Shown: piece by piece, positions 54,351 through 64,000 of the stretch
Numbering within the stretch: position 1 is the first letter of the stretch
Layout of the letters: each line of letters begins with the position of its first letter
NCBI GenBank assembly: GCA_958510825.1
Contig: OY294054.1
Span: 11,548,019-11,612,018 of the forward strand
DNA: 64,000 nucleotides
Origin: Brachypterus glaber
Taxonomy: Eukaryota > Arthropoda > Insecta > Coleoptera > Kateretidae
Direction: 5' to 3'
The notes under the pieces: generated by a model
Databases searched by the model: none
Seen by the model: only the letters and a program-made list of their open reading frames with translations
Told to the model about the DNA's origin: nothing
Position numbers and translations under genes: made by a program

Positions 54351-54464
54351 ATGTTTTATTTCGCGATTTTTTCTTGTGTATTAATTAGTGGAATTGTTGG
54401 GCAAGTTCCATTTTTTGGAAGCTGTCCTAATGTTGAAACGATGGAGAATTTTAAATTGGAAAAG
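54351..54464 (+). CDS. lipocalin 2 exon 1
   Basis: 38 codons: signal peptide, then QVPFFGSCPNVETMENFKLEK. It ends GGAAAAG|GTACTC, phase 0. Only six intron bases separate it from the MITE at 54470. Confidence 0.83.
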
Positions 54465-57400
54465 GTACTCTGATAAAAAGGATTTATTTGGATATGGCTA
54501 ATTAAATTATTTGGTTGTAACAAATTTTATTTGAGTCAAATAAATATTTAGTTCATGTAAACAAATATTTTAATTTTAAAATAATTTATTAATGAGAACA
54601 AAATAGTTTATTTGACAGAAATAAAATTTATTTATCACAACCAAATAATTCAGTTGGCCATATCCAACCAAATATTTTTTTGACACAAATAAACTGTTCT
54701 ATTTTATTATTTTATTAATTAAATTAATTTAATTAATTATTACCTTTGTGAATCTAATAAAATATTATTGCATTTGGCCTTTAAACCAAAAACGGCTTTC
54801 TAGATTTTTAAATATAATTGTTTTATATGTTGGTTAACTAAAAATTTTAAAAAGTTTTTTAAAAGTAAAAGAAATAAGGAAATAACCATTAAAAAACCTG
54901 TTCAAAAATTAATTGTACCGGAAAACCAGAAACACAGTTAGGTGATAGTGTAATACGTGCTCTAGTAGAACGCTGAATTGGGCGGCTATGACCAGTCTAG
55001 GGTGAGTTTCAGTCCATGGACACTCCCTAAAATGGAGTTGTTTTCAATCCGATCAAAGTAAATTTTTTGTATCTTATATTTCTTAACAAAATGGATTTTT
55101 TTTTTGCACTTTCAGTTTCGCCCGAAACTAAGTAAATTTTATTTTTTATAATGACGCCCCTGTATATTTTTGCATTTTTGAAATCGGAAAACAATTTTAC
55201 ATCTAAAAAAAAAAATACAAGACTTTTTTCTCTAGGACAATTTTTGACTATTTTAAAAATTACAATACAGTACAATAAAGTTATTATGTTCTACGGCTTA
55301 TAATTATAACTTTCAAATAATTTTAGATGTAAAATTGTTTTCTGTATCCAAAAGTGCAAACATATAGCAAGTGCAATTAAAAACTACTTAGTTGACTTAA
55401 TTTCCGTCAAAAGTAAAAAAAAATGTACCTACGCTATTTTGTATACCTTATAATGGCGCACCAATAAGGTGAGATATCTAGGGGGGTTGCTACTTGAAAA
55501 AAATAAGTTATGAAAGAAAAACCGTCTTGAAAAATTTAAAGTACAAAAAAATTACCAAATTTTGGTTTTTACATAAAAAATTGTATTTTTCCTACATTTA
55601 GCAAATAAATTAGATTTTATTTACAAAAAAAATTAATCTTGTATGTTAATAAAAATAAAAAAAGACTCTAAATAAATAAAAATGATTTTTTTATGTTTTC
55701 TAGGTTCAAAAATGCAAAAATATATAGATGTGTCAATAAAAAAATATAATTAGTTTATAGTATCCGGAAGTGCAAAAAAATATTTTTATTTTATAGCCAT
55801 TATAGAAAAATTTAAGCTACAAAAAAATAGCTTTGATCGGATTAAAAACAACCTAATTTTAGGAGCTGTCCATGGACTGAAACTCACCCGGTAAGCTAAA
55901 GGTACCTTCTTCAACTCTATGTACCAAATTGAAGAAGGTACCTATACCTTACCTAGCAGACAGCCTACCTAACTTAGGCTGCCTACTGCATGTAGACGAC
56001 CCTTCAAATAATATATTTTGTCTTCTACTTTAGTATATGGGAAAATGGTACGAATATGGAAAATATTTTGCAGCATTTCAATATGGTGGAAAATGCGTTA
56101 CAGCTGATTACGAGTTAACTGACAGCGGTGTAGTTAGTGTGAAAAATCAAGAAATAAATACTATGTAAGTAGAAATCTATTGTCTATATTGCATTCCATA
56201 ATATTTCTATTCATAGGGATTGTATGTAGTAGTAGTAGTAGTGATGGTGGGGAGGTCAAGCCTGGCAACTAGACCATATGGTCCTTTTTGCCTACCCCTG
56301 TGTTACTAGTTTTTCTACTCTAACGAGGATTTTAGTTGTTGTACCCCGGGACCTACAGTTTAGCGAGGAATCCGAACCTCGTTTTGTCGGCTTTTTTGGC
56401 TAAGTGAGCGGCTTTGATCCTTAAGTTTATTGGCTGCCAGTGCACTTGGACCGGCGCCAAACTGCTTAAGGATCATTTTCGCTTGCAGCCTTAGTACAGA
56501 TCCTGGTTGCTTGGAAGTCCTTAAAGTGAGCTCTGCCAACAGACCTGACAGCTACCTTGCTGCTCCCTCTCGGTGCGCCCGGGTAGTATCACAGGTCCGA
56601 GTGCTATGCGGCATTATCCACTCCAAACCTTTTTCTGTACTGTGTGCTTAGATCTTCGGCAGCACAAGCCGACGTGGTGGGGAAACGACGGTATTTTATT
56701 TCTGTGAAAAAGTTGTTCCACAACCGAGGATTGAACCCCGGCCTCTCGAATACTAGATCGAGGCGTTCACGACTGAGCTAGGGATTGTATAGAATGTCAA
56801 TAAATCGAAAAAAATCCAAAAACAAAAGATTTTTTGACTCCAGAATTACTATTATTATCGATCAGTATAAATTTTTAAATACAGTAAAGATTTTTCATTA
56901 GAAAGATTCAAGAATAACTATTAGAAGAAGTGTTTCACTAAGAATCGAGAACTAAGAGTCACAATTTTTGAAAATTGATTATGACAACATCTAGATAATT
57001 TCTTGTCTTGAAAATTTCTTAATTCTTAAAATAGTAAACTAAAATTAACTTACAAATTATTTATTTTTCTTAGATTTCTTGTCTTTATCTTGTGTCGAAT
57101 TCATAAAAAAAATATGAAAACAAAGGTCATAATTTTTGACGTTGGTGAGGCCGATTAGGCGTTGCCGTTGTTAGTAATAGGCCTGGAAGTAAGGGCATAT
57201 CCACAGGCTCTGATGCGAACGTCATAAGCCTGTGCACAAGATACATGACGGCACATCAAGCCAATCACGGCATCGTATGTTATGTATTATGCTTCTTATA
57301 CGAGCCTCTGGATCTGCCTTAACGCTCGCCACAGATCATATCCAACTCTTATCTTGATTTTTTCTAGAATTCGACACAAGATCAAGACAGGAAGTCTTTA

Positions 57401-60400
57401 TTTCTCGATGCACATGAAATACTACCTTTACCTCTACCTCTACCTCCAGAAAATTATCTCTTTGAAATAATCTTTATTTATAAGCGCTCAATTAATATTA
57501 TTTTTTCAATTAGACTAGAATATCTAGAAACTCTAAACTGTAAGGGCCACTTTCACCAATACATTGCAATGATGGTTTAAATTAAAACATGAATTAAATT
57601 GACGGTCACACTAACTTTAACTCGAATTTAGTTTAGTCAAGTTAATCCCAGTTTATATGTTGTTGGAAGTGACTTTAATTTAACCAAAAATCCCAACTAG
57701 CAAAATAGACCCCTAAAAGAACTGAAATATTTTATAACTATTGTCTAGCGCCGCTTGAAGAACAATTTTATTTTTTAGTGCGTCTTAATATGATAATTTT
57801 GTCATAAGATAGACTAGTTTCCATAATGCTGTTTTATAGACATTCTTACAACTTATATTATAGAACAAATAATGATTGTAAATATCTAAATTTTGTAACA
57901 GTTGTATAACGTTTTATACAATCCTTTAAAAAAATTTTTAAAAAAATTGTATAAAAATTATAATACAGTTGTATACGTATTCGAAAATTGGGACCGCCAT
58001 ATTGGATCCGCTATCTTGAATTTTGCAAATCTGACTTCGGATTTGTGATCAGCGACCTTGAAACCCCCCACAAAACCAATTTGGCATTGATCGGATTTTT
58101 TTTTTAATTTTGACGATTTCGATGTGTTAGCCGCCATCTTGGATCCGCCATGTTGCATTTCTCCAACCTACCATATAATATTTTTGGTGACGTCAAATAC
58201 CAACAATTTGAGCCCAAGCTTTTTGATTCAAACTCTCAATTTTTCTCTGGTTTCCAGCCGCCATGTTGAATTTTGCAAAAGGCGTACACAGCTTTTGAAA
58301 GTAGACACTCTAAGCTTTAAAATGAGTCCTCAGTCGATTTTGTTGGTTACTTCAATTTTTGGCCATAGCTATGATCTGTTGACACGGAATATCCCATTTT
58401 AATTTTTTATTTTTCAACAATCCTGACTAATGTATGCCAAATTGCGGCGCTTTAATTTTTCGTCAAAAATATATACATATTTTTTCAAAAAAGTTGGCTG
58501 CACAAGAAAATTTTATTCCCATCGGTGTGTATCAGAAAGGTTTAATTAATATTTTCAATATGATACACAGATAAACCATAATGCATGATGGATCTTAAAC
58601 GACTTAGTTACTTAAGTAGGTAAAATAATTAGTTTTGTCATGAAATATAAATTTGCATTATAAAATATTCTTGTGATAATTCTATTCTGAATTTCAACAG
58701 TAGAAAACAAAATGGGATAAGGGATACTGTCTACATTATAACATACTTATAGGACAGTTTTATAATCATCATATTGACTATTTTATAATGGTTGTGTACT
58801 TTACTCAAACAAACTTCTAAATTACTAAAATGTTTTATAAAATATGGCCCTTTTTGCTCGTATAGACATTATACAGGGTGTATTTGAAATAGGGTCGGAA
58901 ATTTTAAAAGGTGACTCTACATGATAAAATATGACAAAAAGTTCCTTTAAACATATATCTAAAAATGCGTCATAAGGGAGCTACGCCCCTTTGAAATTGG
59001 CTAAAAAAATCGGTTTTTATTTAATAGCTTAGGAACCCTTTGAGATATATTAACGAGGTTTTGCACGTGAATGAATCCTAATAAGGCCCATCTTTGTATG
59101 GCATTTTCACGTACTTATTTAAACCAGGGGTGTGCGAAACGGGGGGGCCTTTCAGTTTTTTGTCTCAAACTTTTTTCTGTGTAACTTTTTTGCCATTTTA
59201 TTTTTAAAATATGACTCCTCAGGTCAAAATATATAAAAAAGGTACTCTTGTTGTAATACTGTAAGATTAACCGTTTTCGAAAAAAGTTAATTTGAAGGTG
59301 AAATTTCACGGTTTGAGGACGAAAAATTAAATACTAAAATGTCGAAAACCAAAATTTTAATGATGCAATGTTATTCTGCATCAAAAACTAAGAAAAAAAG
59401 TTTCCATACATGTAGGTCGAAAAAACGCTTTTAAAGCTACCATAGCCCTTTAAAAATGGTGCATATTTAGGAGACCATAGCTTCATTAGGATTGATTTTT
59501 GGAAGTACCTGTATATGAGGTTTTTTTCTTAGTTTTTAATGTACATTCGCCCTGCATTATTAAAATTTTGGTTTTCAACATTTTAGTATTTAATTTTTTT
59601 TCCTCGAACCGTGGAATTTCACCTTCAAATGAATTTTTCTCGAAAACGGTTAATCCTACAGTATTACAACAAGAGTACCTTTTTTATGTATTTTGACCTG
59701 AGGAATCATATTTCAAAAATAAAATTGCAAAAAGTTACACAGAAAAAAGTTTGGGACAAAAAACTGATAAGCCCCCCCGGTTTCGCACACCCCTGGTTGA
59801 AATAAGTACACGAAAATAACACATAAAAACGGGACTTGGTACATATGTTATCAATTAAAGAATGTAAGTTCTAAAGTCTATGTGCCGAAATTAAAATTTT
59901 TGAGGTACTGTTACTGTAAAGGTTATATCGATTTAATATTTTTGGCACATAGACCCTTTAGAACTTACACTTTAATTTATTATTAATTTATACCGTTATA
60001 TTGTTTTGAAACTGTTTCTTTAGAACTGGAAAGACAGACACCATCGAAGGCGAAGCATGTTATGCCGGGTCAGTAGATGAAGCTAAATTCAAAGTCAGAT
60101 TTCCTTCAGTTGGTAATTATCAAAATATGTGTATTTGGTACCTTAAGTAATTTTTGTTGTGGTAATATTAATACGTTAAGGCTTATCCACAGGCTTGCAT
60201 AACCAAACATAAAGCATAATACATAATGACATAATTTGCATATGTTCGTCCTCTTTTTATTCTACGGTCTATTAACCAATCTTATGCGCTTATGTATTAG
60301 GATAGCAAATGTGTCATACACTGATAAAACAGTTTATTTGTGTCAACAAAATATTTGGTTGGATATGGAAAATTATATTATTTGGTTGTGACAAATAAAT

Positions 60401-62224
60401 TTTATTTCTGTCAAATAAACTATTTTGTTCCCATTAATAAATCATTTTGAAATTAAAATATTTGTTTACATGAACTAAATATTTATTTGACTCAAATAAA
60501 ATTTATTACAACCAAATAATTTAATTGACCATATCCAAATAAATCCTTTTTATCAGTTTATGCCGTATGCAAGTTATGTCATTATGTTATGCTTTATGTT
60601 TGCTTATGCAAGCCTGTTGATAGAGGTTTAACTTTCCCTATATTGTTTTTTTGTCCCCCTACGTCCAACAGTTTTTTTTTGAAATATTTAAGTCATTGAA
60701 TATCATCTTTTGCCATTTAAAAAACCTATTTTTTTTGTTGTGTTTGATCGCATGTTAATATATGATATATATTGATATATTGAAAAGAATTATTTAGGGG
60801 TAAGGGCATATCCACAGGCTCGCATAAGAACGTAATACATGCCGTGATTGGCTTTATGTGCTGCCATGTATCTTGTAAGCCAATCGCGGCATCGCATTCT
60901 TATGTTTTATGTTCTTATGCAAGCTTCTGAATAGGCCTTCTTACGATTGTGTTATTAGAGCACGTGTAAGCTTTGAAAGTTGTGTTGTCAATAATAAAAG
61001 ATTTTCTGCGTCTATTTGCCTTTTATTTGTTGTTTTGTCTCTAAAGCTTCGGTTTCCTCCAAAAGTCGCAGTCGCTGACCGCTATCTTGAATTTTAGGGG
61101 TGAGTTGCTTAATATGTATCGATAAATATGCATATAACTAATTTTGTTAAGGAGAAAATTTCCAAACATTTTTTTTGGATCATTTTATAATTAATAACAA
61201 TCGAGTTAATTTAAAAATAGCCATGTTGGAGGTGATTTTTTTTTGCATTTTTCAGCCAAAATATTCATCGGAAGATGAAAGTGGTTACAAGCAAACTTGT
61301 AGCTCTTAAAATTCTCTTTAAGTTTCATATATTATAAATTTTCATAAGTACTTTGGTACGGTTACAGATGGCTCAACGTCCACTGCAACCGTAACAAAAT
61401 ACTTATAAAAATGCATAATATATAAAACTTATAGAGAATTTCAAGAGCTACAAGTTTTCTTTATCCTCCGATGAATAATTTGGCTAAAAAATTGAAAAAA
61501 CCAATTTCACCCCCAACATGGCCATTTTTGAATATTTATAACTCGATTGTTATATATTAAAAAAATTATCCAGACAAAAAATGTTAGAAATTCCTTAACA
61601 AAATCGGTTATATGTATTTTTATCGTAAGATGCATATTTAGCTAGATAACAGCACTCACCCCTACAATTTAATATAGCGGATACCCCTTAAGCAAATCAC
61701 CCGGTGAAAAACTAACAGGAGTCTTCTGTTACTATCCCTTTAAAATATCAACCCGTGTGCATTTATTGCAATTTAACATAGGAACTTATCGTTATTTGAC
61801 TGAACTATTTATATTTTTTAATACTTTTACATGTTTTTAGGTCAAGTTGATGCTCCATACTGGGTTGTAAATTCCGATTATGAAAACTATTCCATCGTTT
61901 GGGCTTGTCTTAATGTTGGACCCTTAAACATGAGTAAATATACTTTTATTTTAAAACCTATATTTTTTGTTTTTAAATTTAAATTATTTATGAGTAGTCA
62001 CGCTCAAAATCGAGACAAGAAATCTTGATTTCTCGATTCCTCCTCAATTCACGTTTGTACAAAAACTAAACACTAAATTTATTTTTACAGGAAACGCATG
62101 GATTTTAACAAGACAACCGTTCCCATCAAATGAAACCCTCCAAAATATACAAGAAGATTTAAGTAAACAATCGATTGCATCGGAATATTTCATTAAAACT
62201 GATCATGAAAATTGCCCAATGTAA
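54351..62224 (+). CDS. apolipoprotein D-like lipocalin 2 (five exons)
   Basis: Exons 54351-54464, 56034-56164, 60024-60112, 61841-61933 and 62091-62224 have intron phases 0, 2, 1, 1 and give 186 residues, the normal family length. Residues 1-18 form a signal peptide. MGKWYEYGKYF (from residue 40) is the lipocalin signature. DYENYSIVWACLNVGPL (124-140) and NAWILTRQPFPS (144-155) are the other conserved blocks. Cysteines 25, 59, 94, 134 and 184 are present. It is a likely secreted carrier of small hydrophobic molecules of the ApoD/Lazarillo type. It follows lipocalin 1 by 3.7 kb on the same strand. Two introns match lipocalin 1 in place and phase; the first (phase 0) and third (phase 1) are extra. 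Its introns hold a SINE, MITEs and foldbacks. Confidence 0.87.
54470..54705. mobile_element. CTGATAAAA-ended MITE abutting the lipocalin 2 donor
   Basis: The 236-bp element (CTGATAAAAAGGATTTATTT ... AAATAAACTGTT) is the reverse complement of the element at 60321-60556 and is the same length. Its repeated CCAAATAATTYA and TTATTTGACWSAAATAAA motifs are AT-rich inverted repeats. No coding capacity. Confidence 0.8.
55000..55889. mobile_element. foldback/MITE, GGGTGAGTTTCAGTCCATGG ends
   Basis: GGGTGAGTTTCAGTCCATGG and the inverted CCATGGACTGAAACTCACCC bound 890 bp in lipocalin 2 intron 1. GATCGGATTAAAAACAAC also recurs inverted. Two short hairpins (AGGTACCTTCTTCAA and its complement at about 55903-55945) follow. 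Confidence 0.75.
56034..56164 (+). CDS. lipocalin 2 exon 2
   Basis: Starts after TTCTACTTTAG with YMGKWYEYGKYF and ends AATACTAT|GTAAGT, phase 2. It covers the signature motif and first barrel strands. Confidence 0.87.
56226..56778 (-). mobile_element. tRNA-derived SINE in lipocalin 2 intron 2
   Basis: On the minus strand it begins with a tRNA-like head at 56778 (GCTCAGTCGTGAACGCCTCG, then GGGGTTCAATCCTCGG as the B box). It runs through an unusually GC-rich body and ends in a (TAC)n tail. A 12-bp target duplication TAGGGATTGTAT is exact on both sides (56214-56225, 56779-56790). The 73-codon open frame on the + strand is spurious. Confidence 0.88.
57193..57319. mobile_element. GGGCATATCCACAGGCT MITE, copy 3
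   Basis: 127 bp with TAA at 57190-57192 and 57320-57322 and the conserved inner CAAGCCAATCACGGCATCG. Lies in lipocalin 2 intron 2. Confidence 0.8.
57980..58290. repeat. degenerate CCGCCATnTTGrAT repeat
   Basis: Five CCGCCAT/CCGCTAT blocks with following TTGGATCC or TTGAATTTTGCAAA are spaced irregularly, similar in kind to 9995-10450. Confidence 0.5.
58874..59832. mobile_element. CAGGGTG foldback element, truncated
   Basis: The left end CAGGGTGTATTTGAAATAG is preceded by TA. The sequence follows the element at 15118-16292 closely through the centre and into the second arm, then stops after CACCCCTGGTTGAAATAAGT, so the right terminus is missing. Small open frames in it repeat those of the other copies. 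Confidence 0.82.
59849..59980. mobile_element. short palindromic MITE
   Basis: Arms AAAGAATGTAAGTTCTAAAG/TCTATGTGCC and the inverse GGCACATAGA/CCCTTTAGAACTTACACTTT enclose about 60 bp. It lies 44 bp before lipocalin 2 exon 3. Confidence 0.65.
60024..60112 (+). CDS. lipocalin 2 exon 3
   Basis: Starts after CTGTTTCTTTAG and ends TCAGTTG|GTAATT, phase 1. It encodes TGKTDTIEGEACYAG and following strands. Lipocalin 1 has this stretch fused to the next exon. Confidence 0.85.
60180..60626. mobile_element. GGGCATATCCACAGGCT MITE, copy 5, split by a second MITE
   Basis: GGCTTATCCACAGGCTTGCA and the inverted TGCAAGCCTGTTGATAGAGG are the outer ends; the 236-bp CTGATAAAA element sits in the middle. Confidence 0.7.
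60321..60556. mobile_element. CTGATAAAA-ended MITE, second copy
   Basis: CTGATAAAACAGTTTATTTG and the inverted AAATCCTTTTTATCAG bound 236 bp. It is the reverse-complement twin of 54470-54705 and is nested in the preceding MITE in lipocalin 2 intron 3. Confidence 0.82.
60804..60938. mobile_element. GGGCATATCCACAGGCT MITE, copy 4
   Basis: 135 bp with GCCGTGATTGGC / GCCAATCGCGGC inner arms. TAA precedes it, but the right-hand duplication has decayed. Confidence 0.78.
61076..61801. mobile_element. large foldback element, copy B, in lipocalin 2 intron 3
   Basis: Arms with CCGCTATCTTGAATTTTAGG and, inverted, CACCCCTACAATTTAATATA match copy A at 16355-17970. The right end reaches CGTTATTTGACT, while the left terminal part is missing. 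Confidence 0.75.
61841..61933 (+). CDS. lipocalin 2 exon 4
   Basis: Starts after ACATGTTTTTAG and ends AACATGA|GTAAAT, phase 1. It encodes YWVVNSDYENYSIVWACLN. The intron after it matches the last intron of lipocalin 1. Confidence 0.86.
62091..62224 (+). CDS. lipocalin 2 exon 5
   Basis: Starts after TTTTTACAG with NAWILTRQPFPS and ends in DHENCPM and TAA. No C-terminal extension is present. Confidence 0.87.
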
Positions 62225-62248
62225 AACAAAGTATTATTTCTGTCATAA

Positions 62249-62422
62249 AAATATATATTTTATTTAATTATTTTGTTTTTATTTTGTATGCATTTTAACG
62301 CACGTTTTCCTATCCAACGTTATCATTCCCCTATGCTATATATATTTTATTTTATTATTTTGTTTTTATTTTGTATGCATTTTAACGCACGTTTTCCTAT
62401 CCAACGTTATCATTCCCCTATG
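62249..62422. repeat. 87-bp tandem duplication after lipocalin 2
   Basis: Two nearly identical units (TTTTAACGCACGTTTTCCTA shared, offset 87 bp) lie in the presumed 3' UTR region. The open frame over them is a by-product. Confidence 0.88.
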
Positions 62423-62494
62423 GGTTTAACCCCTATTTTTTTTCTATTTTATTTCTATTATTATTATTTCTATTTCTATTTTATTTTATTCTAG

Positions 62495-63778
62495 TAGATC
62501 GCGAATCCTTTGTAAAGATCTTAGACCAATTAAGTTCTTCAAAAAAGATTGGATATGGCATTCCTCAGGGGACGGTTTTGGGACCCAAGTTGTTTTTGCT
62601 ATATATAAATGAAATGTTAAAAATGCAATTTTTATGTGATATTTTTTCATACGCTGACGACACAGTGCTGCTTTTCAATGGCAACACTTGGGACAACGTA
62701 AAAAAGGATAGTGAAAATGGTCTATATCAAATAAAATGTTGGCTAGATAGTAATTTACTTAGTCTAAACTTTACTAAAACTAAATTTTTAACCTTCTCTA
62801 ATAGTTCTGTCACCCAACCAATTTTCCAAACACTTAAATTTCATTCGAAATGTAATAAAAACGATAACTGTCTATGTGAAAGATCAATTCAAAAAGCAGA
62901 ATCTAAAATGGAATGACCACTCAGATTACTTAACTAAAAAATTAAAAAAATTGGTTTACACTTTTTACAAACTTAAAGAAATTCTTCCAGTTAAAATATT
63001 AAAAATTGCATATAAGTCATTAGTAGAGTCGTTAATAACGTATGGAATTATAATATGGGGGGAGCATATAACAGCCAAATAAAAAATATAATTTTAACAA
63101 AAAAATGGATTTTAAAAACAATTCTAAGCAGAAAACGAAATACACCCACGGACGAAGTATACGACGAAAGTGAGGTATTTAATTTTACACAACTATATGC
63201 CTTTAGTGTAGCAAAGTTTGTCTATAAGAACTCTGAGTTAAGAGAGATGCCGCAGCATGATTATAATACTAGACACGATAACATTAACTTACCTAAGATT
63301 ACCACGACTTTATTTAAAACCTATATAAGTGTAACAGGTCCTAAAATATAAAATGTTTTGCCGGCCAATATAAAGAGTATACAAAATTTTAATTTATTTT
63401 GCAAAAAAACAAAACACTTTATATTTAGTAATAAAAATATAATTGAAGATATATTATCCTAAAACATCTTATATCATAACTTTTGTTATTTATCTACTAC
63501 TTTTTATTGTTTTCACAGAGCCATGAAAATAAGAAGAGAAAAAAAAATTAAACTGGGTATAATCACTGTTTTTAATTACTATGTAAGTAATTGTAATTAT
63601 AATTATAATAATTAATAGTTTAAGAATGCATTCACATACCAAATACATTTATATTTCAAATAAAGCACGACACGATTTCCCAGGAAATCAGGTGCACTTA
63701 ACCACTTAAAAACTCTATGTACTAACCAATTGTAAAATTTTTATTCAATAAATTATTCTTATTCTTATTCTTATTCTA
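62495..63778 (+). pseudogene. 5'-truncated, frameshifted non-LTR retrotransposon (reverse transcriptase)
   Basis: The first frame contains the RT motifs GIPQGTVLGP and YADDTVLLF, then WLDSNLLSLNFTKTKFLTF, as in Jockey/CR1-superfamily LINEs. The remaining C-terminal part lies in two other frames (KWNDHSDYLTKKL, YGIIIWG, then HDYNTRHDN). The coding capacity is broken by a small deletion near 62895, a frameshift near 63057 and stops. It is missing everything upstream of the RT active-site region and ends in an (ATTCTT)n tail at 63753-63778. The clade cannot be fixed by eye. It is a dead copy. Confidence 0.85.
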
Positions 63779-63850
63779 GAAACAAAATTAACAAATACTT
63801 TTTAAATTTGGTTTTGTAACAGTACACTGTGTTGAAATAATAAAACCAAA

Positions 63851-64000
63851 GAAATATTTAATATAGCGGACACCCCTTAGGCAAATCACCCGGTGAAAAA
63901 CTAACAGGACTATTCTGTTATTATCCACTACTACCCTTTAAAATATCAGCCTGAGTACATTTATTGCAATTTACATTTATTATTTGACTGGACTAAAACC
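63851..64000. mobile_element. large foldback element, copy C, cut by window end
   Basis: TTTAATATAGCGGACACCCC, TCACCCGGTGAAAAACTAAC and CATTTATTGCAATTTA match the right end of copy B, so about 150 bp of one arm is visible. Confidence 0.7.

Noticed and set aside
56430..56651. 73-codon Ala/Ser/Cys-rich frame
   Set aside because: Runs through the GC-rich SINE body on the strand opposite to the SINE.
56700..56780. Possible tRNA gene on the minus strand
   Set aside because: It is the head of a SINE bounded by a 12-bp target duplication.

Overview
This is an AT-rich, intron-bearing, repeat-saturated stretch of animal nuclear DNA. It carries three protein-coding genes on the + strand: a ken (ken and barbie)-type BTB/zinc-finger repressor and two tandem apolipoprotein D-like lipocalins. 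Together with the very high density of MITEs, foldback elements and non-LTR retrotransposon remnants, these point to an insect with a repeat-rich genome. A beetle is my guess, but the order cannot be proven from the sequence. I see no bacterial-style operons, no true tRNA or rRNA genes, no CRISPR and no viral genes.

Layout. 1-14.4 kb: no confirmed gene; nested DNA-transposon derivatives (2986-4635 with a CACTA-like element at 3216-4379 inside it), foldbacks, a pentanucleotide satellite (7993-8189), one possible lone first exon (7589-7645) and a nearly exact 766-bp tandem duplication (12635-14170). 14.75-23.8 kb: ken, four coding exons (14781-15098, 18234-18422, 19547-19753, 22712-23773; all introns phase 0) giving 591 residues, with introns filled by foldback elements and MITEs. 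23.8-44.5 kb: a roughly 20-kb gene desert made of MITEs, foldbacks, a second CACTA-like copy (25461-26622), a 335-bp tandem repeat and a long palindrome with a hammerhead-ribozyme-like core (38438-38657). 44.55-50.7 kb: lipocalin 1 (three exons, 291 residues, with an unusual Lys/Glu-rich tail). 50.9-54.2 kb: a SINE, satellites and a MITE. 54.35-62.2 kb: lipocalin 2 (five exons, 186 residues). 62.5-63.8 kb: a broken non-LTR retrotransposon; the window then ends inside another foldback copy.

How the genes relate. The two lipocalins are tandem paralogues: the signal peptide, GKWYE motif, cysteines and two intron positions (phase 2 and phase 1) match, while lipocalin 2 has two extra introns and lipocalin 1 an extra C-terminal tail. 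Both are predicted secreted small-hydrophobe carriers. ken is a nuclear transcriptional repressor and has no evident functional tie to them.

The gene models rest on canonical splice signals, exact phase agreement at every junction and recognised domains. Many transposon calls rest on matching inverted ends plus exact target-site duplications read directly from the sequence. Superfamily names are inferences from those ends and duplications. I did not find a convincing unknown multi-gene system; the most novel-looking items are repeat structures, listed as findings.
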